Shown: positions 1 through 5,677 of the stretch, in pieces | How positions within the stretch are numbered: position 1 is the stretch's first letter | How the letters are laid out: each line of letters opens with the position of its first letter | NCBI GenBank assembly: GCA_034430655.1 | Contig: DAOUEC010000112.1 | Location: 1-5,677 of the forward strand | Length of the DNA: 5,677 bases | Direction: 5' to 3' | Source: JAUWNP01 sp034430655 | Lineage (GTDB): Bacteria > Chloroflexota > Anaerolineae > B4-G1 | Program-made: the position numbers and the translations under genes | Notes under the pieces: generated by a model | Database searches by the model: none | What the model was told of the DNA's origin: nothing | The model's input: the letters and a program-made list of their open reading frames with translations, nothing else

Positions 1-1346
1 TGCTCCGGGCAGGCCACGTTGATGCAGTAGACCGCCACCTCGCCCTCCGGCGAGACCACCGGTTCGCCGCACGAGGGGCAGACCTCCGGCATCCGGTACA
101 CCTTCTCCTCCCCCGTGCGCGCCGCGACCACTGGCCCGACGACGTAGGGAATCACGTCGCCAGCGCGCTTGATGATGACCCGATCGCCGACACGGATGTC
201 CTTGCGCTGCAAGTCCTCAAAGTTGTGCAGCGTGGCCTTGCGGATGGTGACCCCGCTCAACTCGACTTGCTCCAACTCGGCGTAAGGGGTCAGCGCGCCG
301 GTGCGCCCCACGTTGACGCCAATGCGTTTCACTCTGGTCGTCGCCTCGCGGCCGGGGAACTTAAAGGCGACCGCGCCTCGTGGCGTTCGCCCCACCACAC
401 CCATCGCCGCCCGCGTCGCCAGATCGTCTACCTTGATCACCAGGCCATCCAGTTCGTAGGGAGCCGTATCGCGCTTCTCGACCCAGCCTTTGCAGTAGGC
501 GACCACTTCGTCCAGCGACTCGAAGCGGGCGACGTGCTCCGAGACAGGGAAGCCCAACCCCCGCAGGTAAGCCAGTGTTTCCCACTGGGTGGGCGGCACG
601 GGCCCATCGGCCTCGACGATGGCGTAACAAAGCAGGCTGATGGGACGGGTGGCGGTGACTCGCGGGTCGAGTTGGCGCAACGACCCCGCCGCCGCATTGC
701 GCGGGTTGGCGAAGGTTTTCTCCTCCGCCTCTGCCTGCCGGCGGTTTAACTCCTCAAAGTTTTCAATCAGCATAAGCGCCTCGCCGCGCACAACCAGGCG
801 GTGGGACACCTCCCCCAAATCCCCCCCCCGCATCGGGGAGGGGCCGGGGGAAGGTACGGGGATACGCAGCGGGAGGGCGCGCACCGTGCGCAGATTGGTC
901 GTCACGTCCTCGCCGACGTACCCATCCCCCCGCGTCGCCCCCAGGACGAAGAGGCCGTCCTCGTAGTGTAGCACGACCGTCAGCCCATCCAGTTTGGGCT
1001 CGACCACCCAGGCGGTCGGGGGTGCTTCGGGTGGGAGGAACTTGCTCACCCGCTCCCACCAGGCGTGGATCTCCTCGCCGCTGGTGGCCTTGTCCAGGCT
1101 GAGAATGGGGGCCGGGTGCGTGACTTTGACGAACCCCTCAGCCGGCTGCGCCCCCACCCGCTGAGTCGGCGAGTCCGGTGTGACCAGTTCCGGGTGTGCC
1201 GCCTCCAACGCCTGCAGTTCGTCCATCAGCGCATCGTACTCGGCGTCGCTGATGATAGGATCGTCCAGCACGTGGTAGCGATAGTTATGATAGTTGATCT
1301 CGCGCCGCAGTTGTGCAACGCGGTCGGCAACCTCACGTTGAGCCAT
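1..1346 (-). CDS. ligA: NAD-dependent DNA ligase LigA, 3' end beyond left edge
   Basis: LigA seals 5'-phosphate/3'-hydroxyl nicks in duplex DNA during replication and repair; its active-site lysine is adenylated from NAD+, releasing NMN. The visible 448 codons are uninterrupted. Domain Ia carries the Y-x-x-Y-x-Y-H...SDAEYD signature (about residues 19-38). The adenylation domain has E-P-K118-L-D-G with the catalytic lysine, TRGDG (138-142), RGE (187-189), NPRNAAAGSLRQ (214-225) and AFKFP with K329. The OB fold contains VGRTGALTP and KRAGDVIP. A zinc finger begins with CPSC (423-426) and closes with C441 and C446. The rest of the zinc finger region, the HhH and the BRCT domains lie beyond the edge; the family is usually about 670 residues. 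The ATG at 1346 is preferred because GGGAG lies eight bases upstream; an in-frame ATG at 1364 would add six residues. A palindromic repeat is embedded in frame at about residues 165-180. It lies 45 nt downstream of the methyltransferase gene on the same strand. Confidence 0.97.
   Translation of the reverse strand, partial: MAQREVADRVAQLRREINYHNYRYHVLDDPIISDAEYDALMDELQALEAAHPELVTPDSPTQRVGAQPAEGFVKVTHPAPILSLDKATSGEEIHAWWERVSKFLPPEAPPTAWVVEPKLDGLTVVLHYEDGLFVLGATRGDGYVGEDVTTNLRTVRALPLRIPVPSPGPSPMRGGDLGEVSHRLVVRGEALMLIENFEELNRRQAEAEEKTFANPRNAAAGSLRQLDPRVTATRPISLLCYAIVEADGPVPPTQWETLAYLRGLGFPVSEHVARFESLDEVVAYCKGWVEKRDTAPYELDGLVIKVDDLATRAAMGVVGRTPRGAVAFKFPGREATTRVKRIGVNVGRTGALTPYAELEQVELSGVTIRKATLHNFEDLQRKDIRVGDRVIIKRAGDVIPYVVGPVVAARTGEEKVYRMPEVCPSCGEPVVSPEGEVAVYCINVACPE
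809..854. repeat. GC-rich imperfect palindrome inserted in ligA
   Basis: Two C-rich/G-rich arms (809-830 and about 834-854) flank a short GCATC centre, giving a hairpin-capable imperfect palindrome with an AAT bulge in one arm. The style matches the short dispersed palindromes common between genes in some Chloroflexota and cyanobacteria; that resemblance is from memory and no second copy exists in this window. Read on the minus strand in the ligA frame it encodes a Pro/Ser/Gly-rich peptide (PSPGPSPMRGGDLGE). The spacing from K118 to the glutamate of RGE is 71 residues here against 58 in E. coli LigA (K115 to E173), so the net gain is 13 residues, about the size expected for such an insertion. 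Confidence 0.7.
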
Positions 1347-1391
1347 TGACACCACTCCCGACATACTTGATGCTTCTACTCTGATAGAGCC

Positions 1392-2237
1392 TTACTTGCA
1401 GGCAACCAGGCCAAACGCCTCGGGGCGGCGCACGACCCGCGAGAAGCCAGCCTCACGCAGCCGGCGCATAGCACCCCTGGCGACAGCACGGCCCGACTTG
1501 CTCTCCAAATTGCCGATGTAGTGGAACAGACGCCCGCCGCGCCGCAAAACCCGGAAGAGACAACGATAGAACACGCCTGAGTAGAGATCACCTGCGAGAC
1601 TGAACGCTGGGGGGTCGTGGATGATGCGAGCAAACGTCCCGTCCTCGAACTTTTCCACTTCCTCGACCGTGTCGCCTACGAGTTGGGTGATTTTAGGATT
1701 CTCGAAGAGCGCCTGCGACCAGGGGTTGAGCCGCGCCACCTCCAGCACGGCCGGCTCGATTTCAACCGTGATGACGTGTTCAGCAGTCCTGGCGGCCTCA
1801 ATGGCAGTGTACCCCAATCCAGTTGCGGTGTCCAGGACGCGCCCCAGCACAGGGGCAATGGTCTTGATCTTCTGTAAAGTGTCACGGTAGGGGTCAATCC
1901 CCTTGACGCGATGCATCGAGACTCCAGAGACCAACATCGTCGGCGCCCCTTCGGTAGGCATCAGGCTATAGAGCCGATTCGCCGCCTCGGAGAAGACCCG
2001 AATCTTGTGCGGGGCGTTGTCTTCGATCACAAAGCAACTGCGCCCGGACGCGCCAATCATCTCAAGACCTTTCCAGGTCAAGACCTGGTCATTCGGAAAA
2101 CGGACGACGGTGGGCCCTATTGCAACCTCAGCGGTGGTCAGACCCAAATCCAAGGACACCGTCACCAGGGTCTCGCCCGCTTTGCGGGCTTTCAGTATGC
2201 CCTCAGCCTGAATGTACGACAGGACAATCCGTTGCAT
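1392..2237 (-). CDS. SAM-dependent class I methyltransferase, archaeal-type (COG2521-like)
   Basis: A 281-residue protein with an N-terminal part of about 110 residues that I cannot assign, followed by a Rossmann-type methyltransferase domain. SAM-binding motif I is V-L-D136-T-A-T-G-L-G-Y (134-143); acidic residues E159 and E161 end strand 2 (TVEIEP); GDT at 188-190 is the likely adenine-contacting loop; motif IV is H-D208-P-P-A-F (207-212). A DPP at motif IV is typical of enzymes that methylate amino groups on nucleic acids, but the substrate is unknown. From memory the arrangement most resembles the predicted archaeal methyltransferases of COG2521. The ATG at 2237 is preferred over one at 2297, because the longer form would overlap the preceding gene by 46 nt and adds low-complexity residues; GGGAG (2242-2246) sits close upstream. 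It follows the SH3b gene by 14 nt and is probably co-transcribed with it. Confidence 0.85.
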   Translation of the reverse strand: MQRIVLSYIQAEGILKARKAGETLVTVSLDLGLTTAEVAIGPTVVRFPNDQVLTWKGLEMIGASGRSCFVIEDNAPHKIRVFSEAANRLYSLMPTEGAPTMLVSGVSMHRVKGIDPYRDTLQKIKTIAPVLGRVLDTATGLGYTAIEAARTAEHVITVEIEPAVLEVARLNPWSQALFENPKITQLVGDTVEEVEKFEDGTFARIIHDPPAFSLAGDLYSGVFYRCLFRVLRRGGRLFHYIGNLESKSGRAVARGAMRRLREAGFSRVVRRPEAFGLVACK

Positions 2238-2251
2238 CGGACTCCCACCCG

Positions 2252-2797
2252 CTACGGGTGCTCGATCGGCTCCAGGAAATTCCCCACCGCCCACCACTCC
2301 CGCTCCTCACTCTCCGGATCGCGCATCCGCCACCACTCGAAACCACCGGATACCGTCGGCCCATCCACGACGATGAAAATCTCCCCCTCAAGCGCGACGT
2401 CCATACGGGTATAGTTCTCACCGGGCCCCGAGCGGAGGTTGAGACCGTGTCCCCCGGTGCCCGCCACCCGCACGTAGCGCCCAATGGCGACGTCGGGCGA
2501 GACAGTCGGGGCGGGCTCAGCCATCTCAGTGGGCGAAGTAGTCGGGCTGGGGGCGGGCGTGGGCGTCCAGATAATGAGCGTGGGGGTAGGGCCGCTGAGA
2601 GCCACCTGCCCACGCAGCAGATATAGCGCCCACAGGCCACACACCATCAGCACCAGCAGCACCACGATGAAACCCAGCACCCAGACGTAAATGGGGACTG
2701 TCGCCTGATCCGACCGGGCGTCATCCCCAACCTCGCCGTCACCCGGCCCGACGCGGCGGCTGGTGATCGTTTCCTCCGTCCAGTTGTCGCTGGGCAT
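2252..2797 (-). CDS. Single-pass membrane protein with extracytoplasmic SH3b domain
   Basis: A 181-residue protein in three parts. Residues 1-35 form a hydrophilic, acidic N-terminal tail. Residues 36-61 are a strongly hydrophobic membrane helix (VPIYVWVLGFIVVLLVLMVC and onward). Residues 69-101 are a Pro/Thr/Ser-rich stalk (TPTPAPSPTTSPT). Residues 105-178 form a bacterial SH3-like domain recognised by the GLNLRSGPGENYTRM signature, a glycine-rich turn, tandem aromatic positions (FEWWRM, EWWAVG) and a closing NFLEPI. SH3b domains commonly bind peptidoglycan or other cell-surface ligands, so the domain probably faces outward with the tail in the cytoplasm; charge distribution around the helix does not settle topology strongly. 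It lies 18 nt after the zinc-ribbon gene with a near-perfect Shine-Dalgarno sequence, so the two are likely expressed together. There is no catalytic domain. Ligand and role are unknown. Confidence 0.88.
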   Translation of the reverse strand: MPSDNWTEETITSRRVGPGDGEVGDDARSDQATVPIYVWVLGFIVVLLVLMVCGLWALYLLRGQVALSGPTPTLIIWTPTPAPSPTTSPTEMAEPAPTVSPDVAIGRYVRVAGTGGHGLNLRSGPGENYTRMDVALEGEIFIVVDGPTVSGGFEWWRMRDPESEEREWWAVGNFLEPIEHP

Positions 2798-2802
2798 CCT
2801 GG

Positions 2803-2810
2803 CCTCCTTT
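2803..2810 (-). promoter_or_regulatory. Ribosome binding site of the SH3b gene
   Basis: AAAGGAGG lies five bases before the ATG at 2797 and fits entirely into the 18-nt gap after the zinc-ribbon stop codon. It fixes the start and predicts strong independent initiation within a shared transcript. Confidence 0.8.
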
Positions 2811-2815
2811 CGCCC

Positions 2816-3988
2816 TTACCGCCGTTCCATCGCCTCCCAGTTCAGATTCGAGTCAACGTTCGGGTCGAAGTTCGGATCGTCGGTCAGGACGTACTCACCC
2901 AGGCTATTGGACCAGGCATGATCGTACCCCCCAGGGAGTTCGACGCCTCGCTCCTCAAAGGGATCGTGGTACTCGTCCACGCCGCGGATCGTCTGGCTGA
3001 ACTGGTTGGAGAGTTGGTCAAGTGTCTGCTGCCTCTGGTGGTACGAGTCCATAATCATATCGCTGATCTGATCGTTGGTCTGGCTGATGATCCGGCTAAT
3101 CTGGCCAATTTGATTAATCTGCCGAATCTGATTCTGGATCATATACTGGCTGACCTGCATGTAGCGCCCGTACCACTGCGGGGCCAGCCGGAAAGAGCGG
3201 ACGACGGCCATAAACAGATCAGAGAGGCCATCGAGTTGGCCCGCCAGCGCCCGAAACGAGAAGAGATAATCCGCTATCCAGAAGACGTTCTCCATCGCGC
3301 CCATAAACATCGGTGTAACCACCTGGCTGACCTCGACGACGCCGAAGACATCCTCCTCGATGTCCCGGTCGCCGTGCCGGTAGCGGATGCGGACCCGCGC
3401 TCCATCCGCGCTGGTGACGCCGGTGGGGGCGACGGGGCTGCTGGCCTGCATCTGCTGCGCCAGGTCCGGCAGGTGCTCCTGTTGAACGACCTGCAAACCG
3501 GGCATCTGACCCCTGTAGCGGGAAACGACGACCTGCTGCAAGACCTGGAGCGCGGGGGCCGGCGGTCTGACCTCGTTCCCATAGTACAGGCTGCCCACCG
3601 GGAACATCGCCGTGACCATCGGGTTGTTAGTCCAGTAAAAGGGAATGCTGGGAAGGACCTCGAACGCCTCCTCTCCCTGAGAGTTGTAGGCCCGAAAAGC
3701 AATCACGGCGGGCTTCCCCGGGTTGTTCATCAGCCAGCGGACACCCCCCTCGAACTCCCAATCCGCCGGGATGAGTATGCGAAAGGCCTCGATGCCAATG
3801 CCCTGCTGGTCAATACAAGAGATGGTCTTGAGGCGCACTCCCCATTGCCCGGCGGTTCCCGCGCTGGAATCCGCCTGGCGGATCAGGGAGGAACCACAAT
3901 AGGAGCAGATCACTCGCTCGCCATCCCCCGGCGGAAGAGGCGCACCACATTGAGGACAGCGATCCACGACAACCCTGCGCGATACCAT
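2816..3988 (-). CDS. Zinc-ribbon protein of unknown function with Gln/Ile-rich segment
   Basis: A 390-residue protein whose function I do not recognise. It opens with a four-cysteine zinc ribbon (C11-P-Q-C14 and C28-S-Y-C31). Residues about 52-268 form an alpha/beta region containing 'IPADWEFEGGVRW', 'AFEVLPSIPFYW' and a closing 'VVRSFRL'; this layout recalls Mog1/PsbP-like domains, a weak inference. Residues 283-335 are rich in Gln, Ile and Asn, with four consecutive Q-I-x triplets (287-298), and are predicted to be helical. The C-terminus (about 337-390) has a conserved-looking 'GGYDHAWSNSLGEYVLTDDP' followed by DPN-rich and NW residues, resembling tails I have seen on other uncharacterised bacterial proteins. 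No signal peptide or clear membrane helix is present, so it is probably cytoplasmic. AAGGAGGTG eight bases upstream supports the ATG. It appears to be the first gene of the operon with the SH3b and methyltransferase genes. Confidence 0.85.
   Translation of the reverse strand: MVSRRVVVDRCPQCGAPLPPGDGERVICSYCGSSLIRQADSSAGTAGQWGVRLKTISCIDQQGIGIEAFRILIPADWEFEGGVRWLMNNPGKPAVIAFRAYNSQGEEAFEVLPSIPFYWTNNPMVTAMFPVGSLYYGNEVRPPAPALQVLQQVVVSRYRGQMPGLQVVQQEHLPDLAQQMQASSPVAPTGVTSADGARVRIRYRHGDRDIEEDVFGVVEVSQVVTPMFMGAMENVFWIADYLFSFRALAGQLDGLSDLFMAVVRSFRLAPQWYGRYMQVSQYMIQNQIRQINQIGQISRIISQTNDQISDMIMDSYHQRQQTLDQLSNQFSQTIRGVDEYHDPFEERGVELPGGYDHAWSNSLGEYVLTDDPNFDPNVDSNLNWEAMERR
3095..3130 (-). repeat. 9-bp imperfect tandem repeat encoding Q-I-x triplets
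   Basis: Four successive 9-bp units of the form CAGATTNNN encode QIR, QIN, QIG and QIS in the zinc-ribbon protein; further degenerate units (RII, then DQIS) follow. Codons for Gln and Ile vary between copies (CAG/CAA), so the array is old or selected at protein level rather than a recent slippage product. Confidence 0.6.
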
Positions 3989-3996
3989 TCCCTATC

Positions 3997-4005
3997 CACC
4001 TCCTT
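3997..4005 (-). promoter_or_regulatory. Ribosome binding site of the zinc-ribbon gene
   Basis: AAGGAGGTG, an almost full anti-Shine-Dalgarno match, lies eight bases before the ATG at 3988 and determines that start. Confidence 0.8.
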
Positions 4006-4077
4006 GTCCGATCAAGTCTCCAGTGGAGCCGACGGCATCATCTCTCGACATAATACGCCTCCGCAGTTTCAAGAATA

Positions 4078-4092
4078 GTTTCACGGCGAAAC
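4078..4092 (-). other. Short perfect inverted repeat after the secreted-protein gene
   Basis: GTTTC and GAAAC flank a five-base loop, 15 nt past the stop codon of the upstream gene. The five-pair, AT-leaning stem is followed by TATTCTT rather than a U-run, so it is a poor intrinsic terminator. It could equally be a binding site or chance. Confidence 0.25.
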
Positions 4093-4106
4093 CCAATAGA
4101 CTGCCC

Positions 4107-5677
4107 TCACGGGCAGACCTCCAGCGCCACGTCGTCCACGTACAGCGCCGCCGTGTCGTCGTCCCCATCGTTCTTCGTGCCGATGTAGAGGGACACCGTC
4201 TGGCCCAGGTACGCGCTCAGGTCATACTCCCGCTGCTCCCAGGCTCGCCCGTCAGATTGCCAGGCATCCAAAGCGTGAGAATAGCCCCCCTGGTCGGACA
4301 ACGCGATGTAGTGCTGGTCGCCAGCGTCGCTTCCCTCGCTGATGGGATAGACCCATAGGCGCAGAACGGCACTGGCGCAGGGGCCCGCGGGTAACGTCAC
4401 CTTCTGCATCACGGAGGAATATATGAGAGTGCCGCCGCCCGGCTCGCCTGGCAGGATGCCCACCCGCGCGCTACGCGCGCCAGAGTGAATCTGAGTCGTG
4501 TCATAGGTCGCCAATTGGTTGAGCACCCAGCCCTCGTCCGACTCGAAGCCGCCGTTAACCAGGACGTCGGTGCACGTACCTCCGCCGCCCTCGAAATCGC
4601 GCATCACCAGCGGCAGCCAGCAGCGGTACCGCGCGGGCAAACAGACATCCAAGAAATCCAGCACCTGGGCCATCACACCGGGCCGCGCTTCGGGCCGGAT
4701 CGTCTCGAAGGGAAAGCCGAAATATACCAGCCGCTCGCAGCCATCGGCGTACTGCACCGCCGCCGTCCCTGCCAGGCCCCCGTTGTAGGTCAGCGCCGCC
4801 ACAGAGCCGCTGATAGGTGTCATCTGGTCCGGGTAATCGGCGGCGTACATCCCCGGCGCGTCGAAGCGGAATGGGTACAGCCCCTCGAAGATAGAGCCAG
4901 GGGCCGGGGCGACGTCGTAGGTCTCCGCGTCATCCCCAACGTAGTCGGCCCGCAGACGAGCGTTGTAGAAATCGGGGTCGGCCCCCAGATAATCCAGGTG
5001 CCAGCCCACCTCCGTGCCGCTCAGGAACAGCGCCCCGCCGTGCCCCAGGAAGTCGGTCAGTAGCGCCCGCTCCGTTGCGTCCAGCGTCTCGTCGGGGGCC
5101 GACTCCTCCCCCAGGATCCAGTCCACCAGCACGTAATCGCTCAGATGGACCAATCCATCCCGAACCGCTTCATTGCTGGCGCCGTCGAAGGGGTAGGAGA
5201 TGACCTCTCCGTGCTGGATCGCATAGTCGTACCGGTTCATCTGGTCGAGGAACATGCGCAGGTTGTACCCCTCCACCGAATCGTAGTCGGGCACCAGCAT
5301 CGTGCCATTGAGCCGGTCGAAGCCATTGACCAAAAGAACTCCAGCGTCATCCCCCACGCGGATCGCCAGCGTCTCGGTGGGGAAGGACTCGCCGCCGTCG
5401 TTGGTCGCACTGACGCGGACGAAGAGCAGTTGCCCCTCCGCGAGACCGGTGAGGGTGTAGACGGTGGTCGTCGCTATGGACACGCCGTTCGACCAGCCCA
5501 GGCCGTCGGTGCTGGTGTAGACCCGGTAGCCGGTGGCCACATCGCCGACCAGATCCACCGTGTCGGTCGGCGACGGCTGCCAGCGCACTGTTACCTGTCC
5601 TGCACCAACGTTAACCACCTGCAGGTGGGTCGGTGGCTCCGGGAGAAGCGTCAGGTCCACGCTGTCCCGCTGCTCGA
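4107..5677 (-). CDS. Secreted multidomain FN3 / GATase-like / CBM-like protein, 5' end beyond right edge
   Basis: The frame is open to the right edge with no signal peptide; the GTG at 5660 is internal to a linker, so this is the C-terminal part of a larger protein. Numbering from that codon: a fibronectin type III domain (about 10-102, with VTVRWQPS, GYRVYTS, VRVSATNDGGES); an alpha/beta domain resembling class I glutamine amidotransferases (about 107-340, opening VLLVNGFDR, with DYVLVDWILGEES and GGALFLSGTEVGW, where the usual nucleophile Cys is absent); a linker YRCWLPLVMRDF (345-356) and glycine stretch; and a C-terminal jelly-roll-like domain (about 365-517, VLVNGGFESDEGW, SGARSARVG, LRLWVYPI, AALYVDDVALEVCP) of the carbohydrate-binding type. 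Scattered cysteines (363, 428, 516) could form disulfides outside the cell. The missing N-terminus may hold a catalytic domain such as a hydrolase or peptidase, so the overall activity cannot be stated. Confidence 0.85.
   Translation of the reverse strand, partial: EQRDSVDLTLLPEPPTHLQVVNVGAGQVTVRWQPSPTDTVDLVGDVATGYRVYTSTDGLGWSNGVSIATTTVYTLTGLAEGQLLFVRVSATNDGGESFPTETLAIRVGDDAGVLLVNGFDRLNGTMLVPDYDSVEGYNLRMFLDQMNRYDYAIQHGEVISYPFDGASNEAVRDGLVHLSDYVLVDWILGEESAPDETLDATERALLTDFLGHGGALFLSGTEVGWHLDYLGADPDFYNARLRADYVGDDAETYDVAPAPGSIFEGLYPFRFDAPGMYAADYPDQMTPISGSVAALTYNGGLAGTAAVQYADGCERLVYFGFPFETIRPEARPGVMAQVLDFLDVCLPARYRCWLPLVMRDFEGGGGTCTDVLVNGGFESDEGWVLNQLATYDTTQIHSGARSARVGILPGEPGGGTLIYSSVMQKVTLPAGPCASAVLRLWVYPISEGSDAGDQHYIALSDQGGYSHALDAWQSDGRAWEQREYDLSAYLGQTVSLYIGTKNDGDDDTAALYVDDVALEVCP
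4593..4628 (-). other. WLPLVMR linker motif in secreted protein
   Basis: The residues YRCWLPLVMRDF sit between the amidotransferase-like and C-terminal domains and are followed by a Gly run. A '(Y/W)LPLV(M/L)R' motif recurs, in my recollection, in exported proteins of Chloroflexota/Anaerolineae, often at domain borders. Its function is unknown to me. Confidence 0.5.

Larger units (their letters stand above)
3989..4106 (-). other. 118-nt intergenic gap, possible promoter region of the three-gene operon
   Basis: This is the longest non-coding stretch here and the only plausible site in the window for a promoter of the zinc-ribbon/SH3b/methyltransferase cluster. TATTAT (4050-4055, minus strand) could be a -10 element. 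The nearest -35-like hexamer, TTGAAA (4067-4072), is only 11 bases upstream of it, which is too short for a standard sigma-70 promoter. TGAAACT occurs twice (4065-4071 and 4077-4083, minus strand), five bases apart. No convincing promoter can be named from sequence alone. Confidence 0.4.

Noticed and set aside
225..749. 174-codon plus-strand open frame
   Set aside because: It lies wholly opposite ligA, whose motifs are unambiguous; the translation is Arg/Gly/Asp-rich without known motifs.
1347..1391. CTCT-ATC-AGAG as a terminator between the methyltransferase gene and ligA
   Set aside because: Only four base pairs and no following U-run, so it cannot be argued to stop transcription.
2237..2297. 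Longer start for the methyltransferase at 2297
   Set aside because: The 20 extra residues are low complexity, and this start would overlap the SH3b gene by 46 nt; the ATG at 2237 fits the gap and begins the plausible protein.
2918..4078. 386-codon plus-strand open frame opposite the zinc-ribbon gene
   Set aside because: It mirrors the GC-rich coding strand of the zinc-ribbon gene and its product is charged, low in recognisable motifs and without a fold signature. The minus-strand gene has a zinc ribbon and a strong ribosome binding site, so this is an antisense shadow.
4465..4479. CGCGCG-CTA-CGCGCG inverted repeat
   Set aside because: It falls inside the secreted-protein gene and is fully explained by GC-rich Ala/Arg codons (ARSAR); no U-run or regulatory context.
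4485..5063. 192-codon plus-strand open frame
   Set aside because: Antisense to the secreted protein's amidotransferase-like domain; no motifs and a composition typical of GC-rich shadows.
5658..5660. GTG at 5660 as a true start of the secreted protein
   Set aside because: The frame remains open upstream to the window edge, no signal peptide follows, and the residues form a linker leading into an FN3 domain, so the gene begins outside the window.

Overview
All five genes in this window lie on the minus strand, so it reads from the right edge to the left. GC-rich coding sequence, a secreted protein carrying a 'WLPLVMR' linker (a motif I associate from memory with secreted proteins of Chloroflexota/Anaerolineae), Pro/Thr-rich 'TPTPAPSPT' stalks and a dispersed GC-rich palindrome all suggest a member of the Chloroflexota, probably Anaerolineae-like. 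That placement is an inference from style, since the window contains no rRNA or other phylogenetic marker.

Layout in transcription order: (1) the 3' part of a large extracytoplasmic multidomain protein (fibronectin type III, then a glutamine-amidotransferase-like domain without an evident nucleophile, then a WLPLVMR linker, then a C-terminal jelly-roll or carbohydrate-binding-like domain), entering from the right edge and ending at 4107. (2) A 118-nt gap, the largest non-coding stretch, with a short inverted repeat and a direct repeat. (3) A 390-aa zinc-ribbon protein of unknown function. (4) 18 nt further on, a 181-aa single-pass membrane protein with an SH3b domain. (5) 14 nt further on, a 281-aa SAM-dependent methyltransferase resembling predicted archaeal methyltransferases. 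(6) 45 nt further on, the N-terminal two thirds of NAD-dependent DNA ligase LigA, running off the left edge. Genes 3 to 5 are so tightly packed, two of them behind strong Shine-Dalgarno sequences, that they very likely form one operon, and ligA may be read from it too. Apart from ligA, no pathway can be assigned to this group.

The most notable observation is a roughly 46-bp imperfect palindrome inside ligA. It resembles dispersed intergenic repeats but reads through in frame. It adds a net 13 residues to the loop between the catalytic lysine and the RGE motif relative to E. coli LigA, and it contains a run of nine G. The zinc-ribbon/SH3b gene pair is the best candidate for an undescribed functional unit. 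I see no CRISPR array, tRNA, rRNA, transposase, prophage or defence system.
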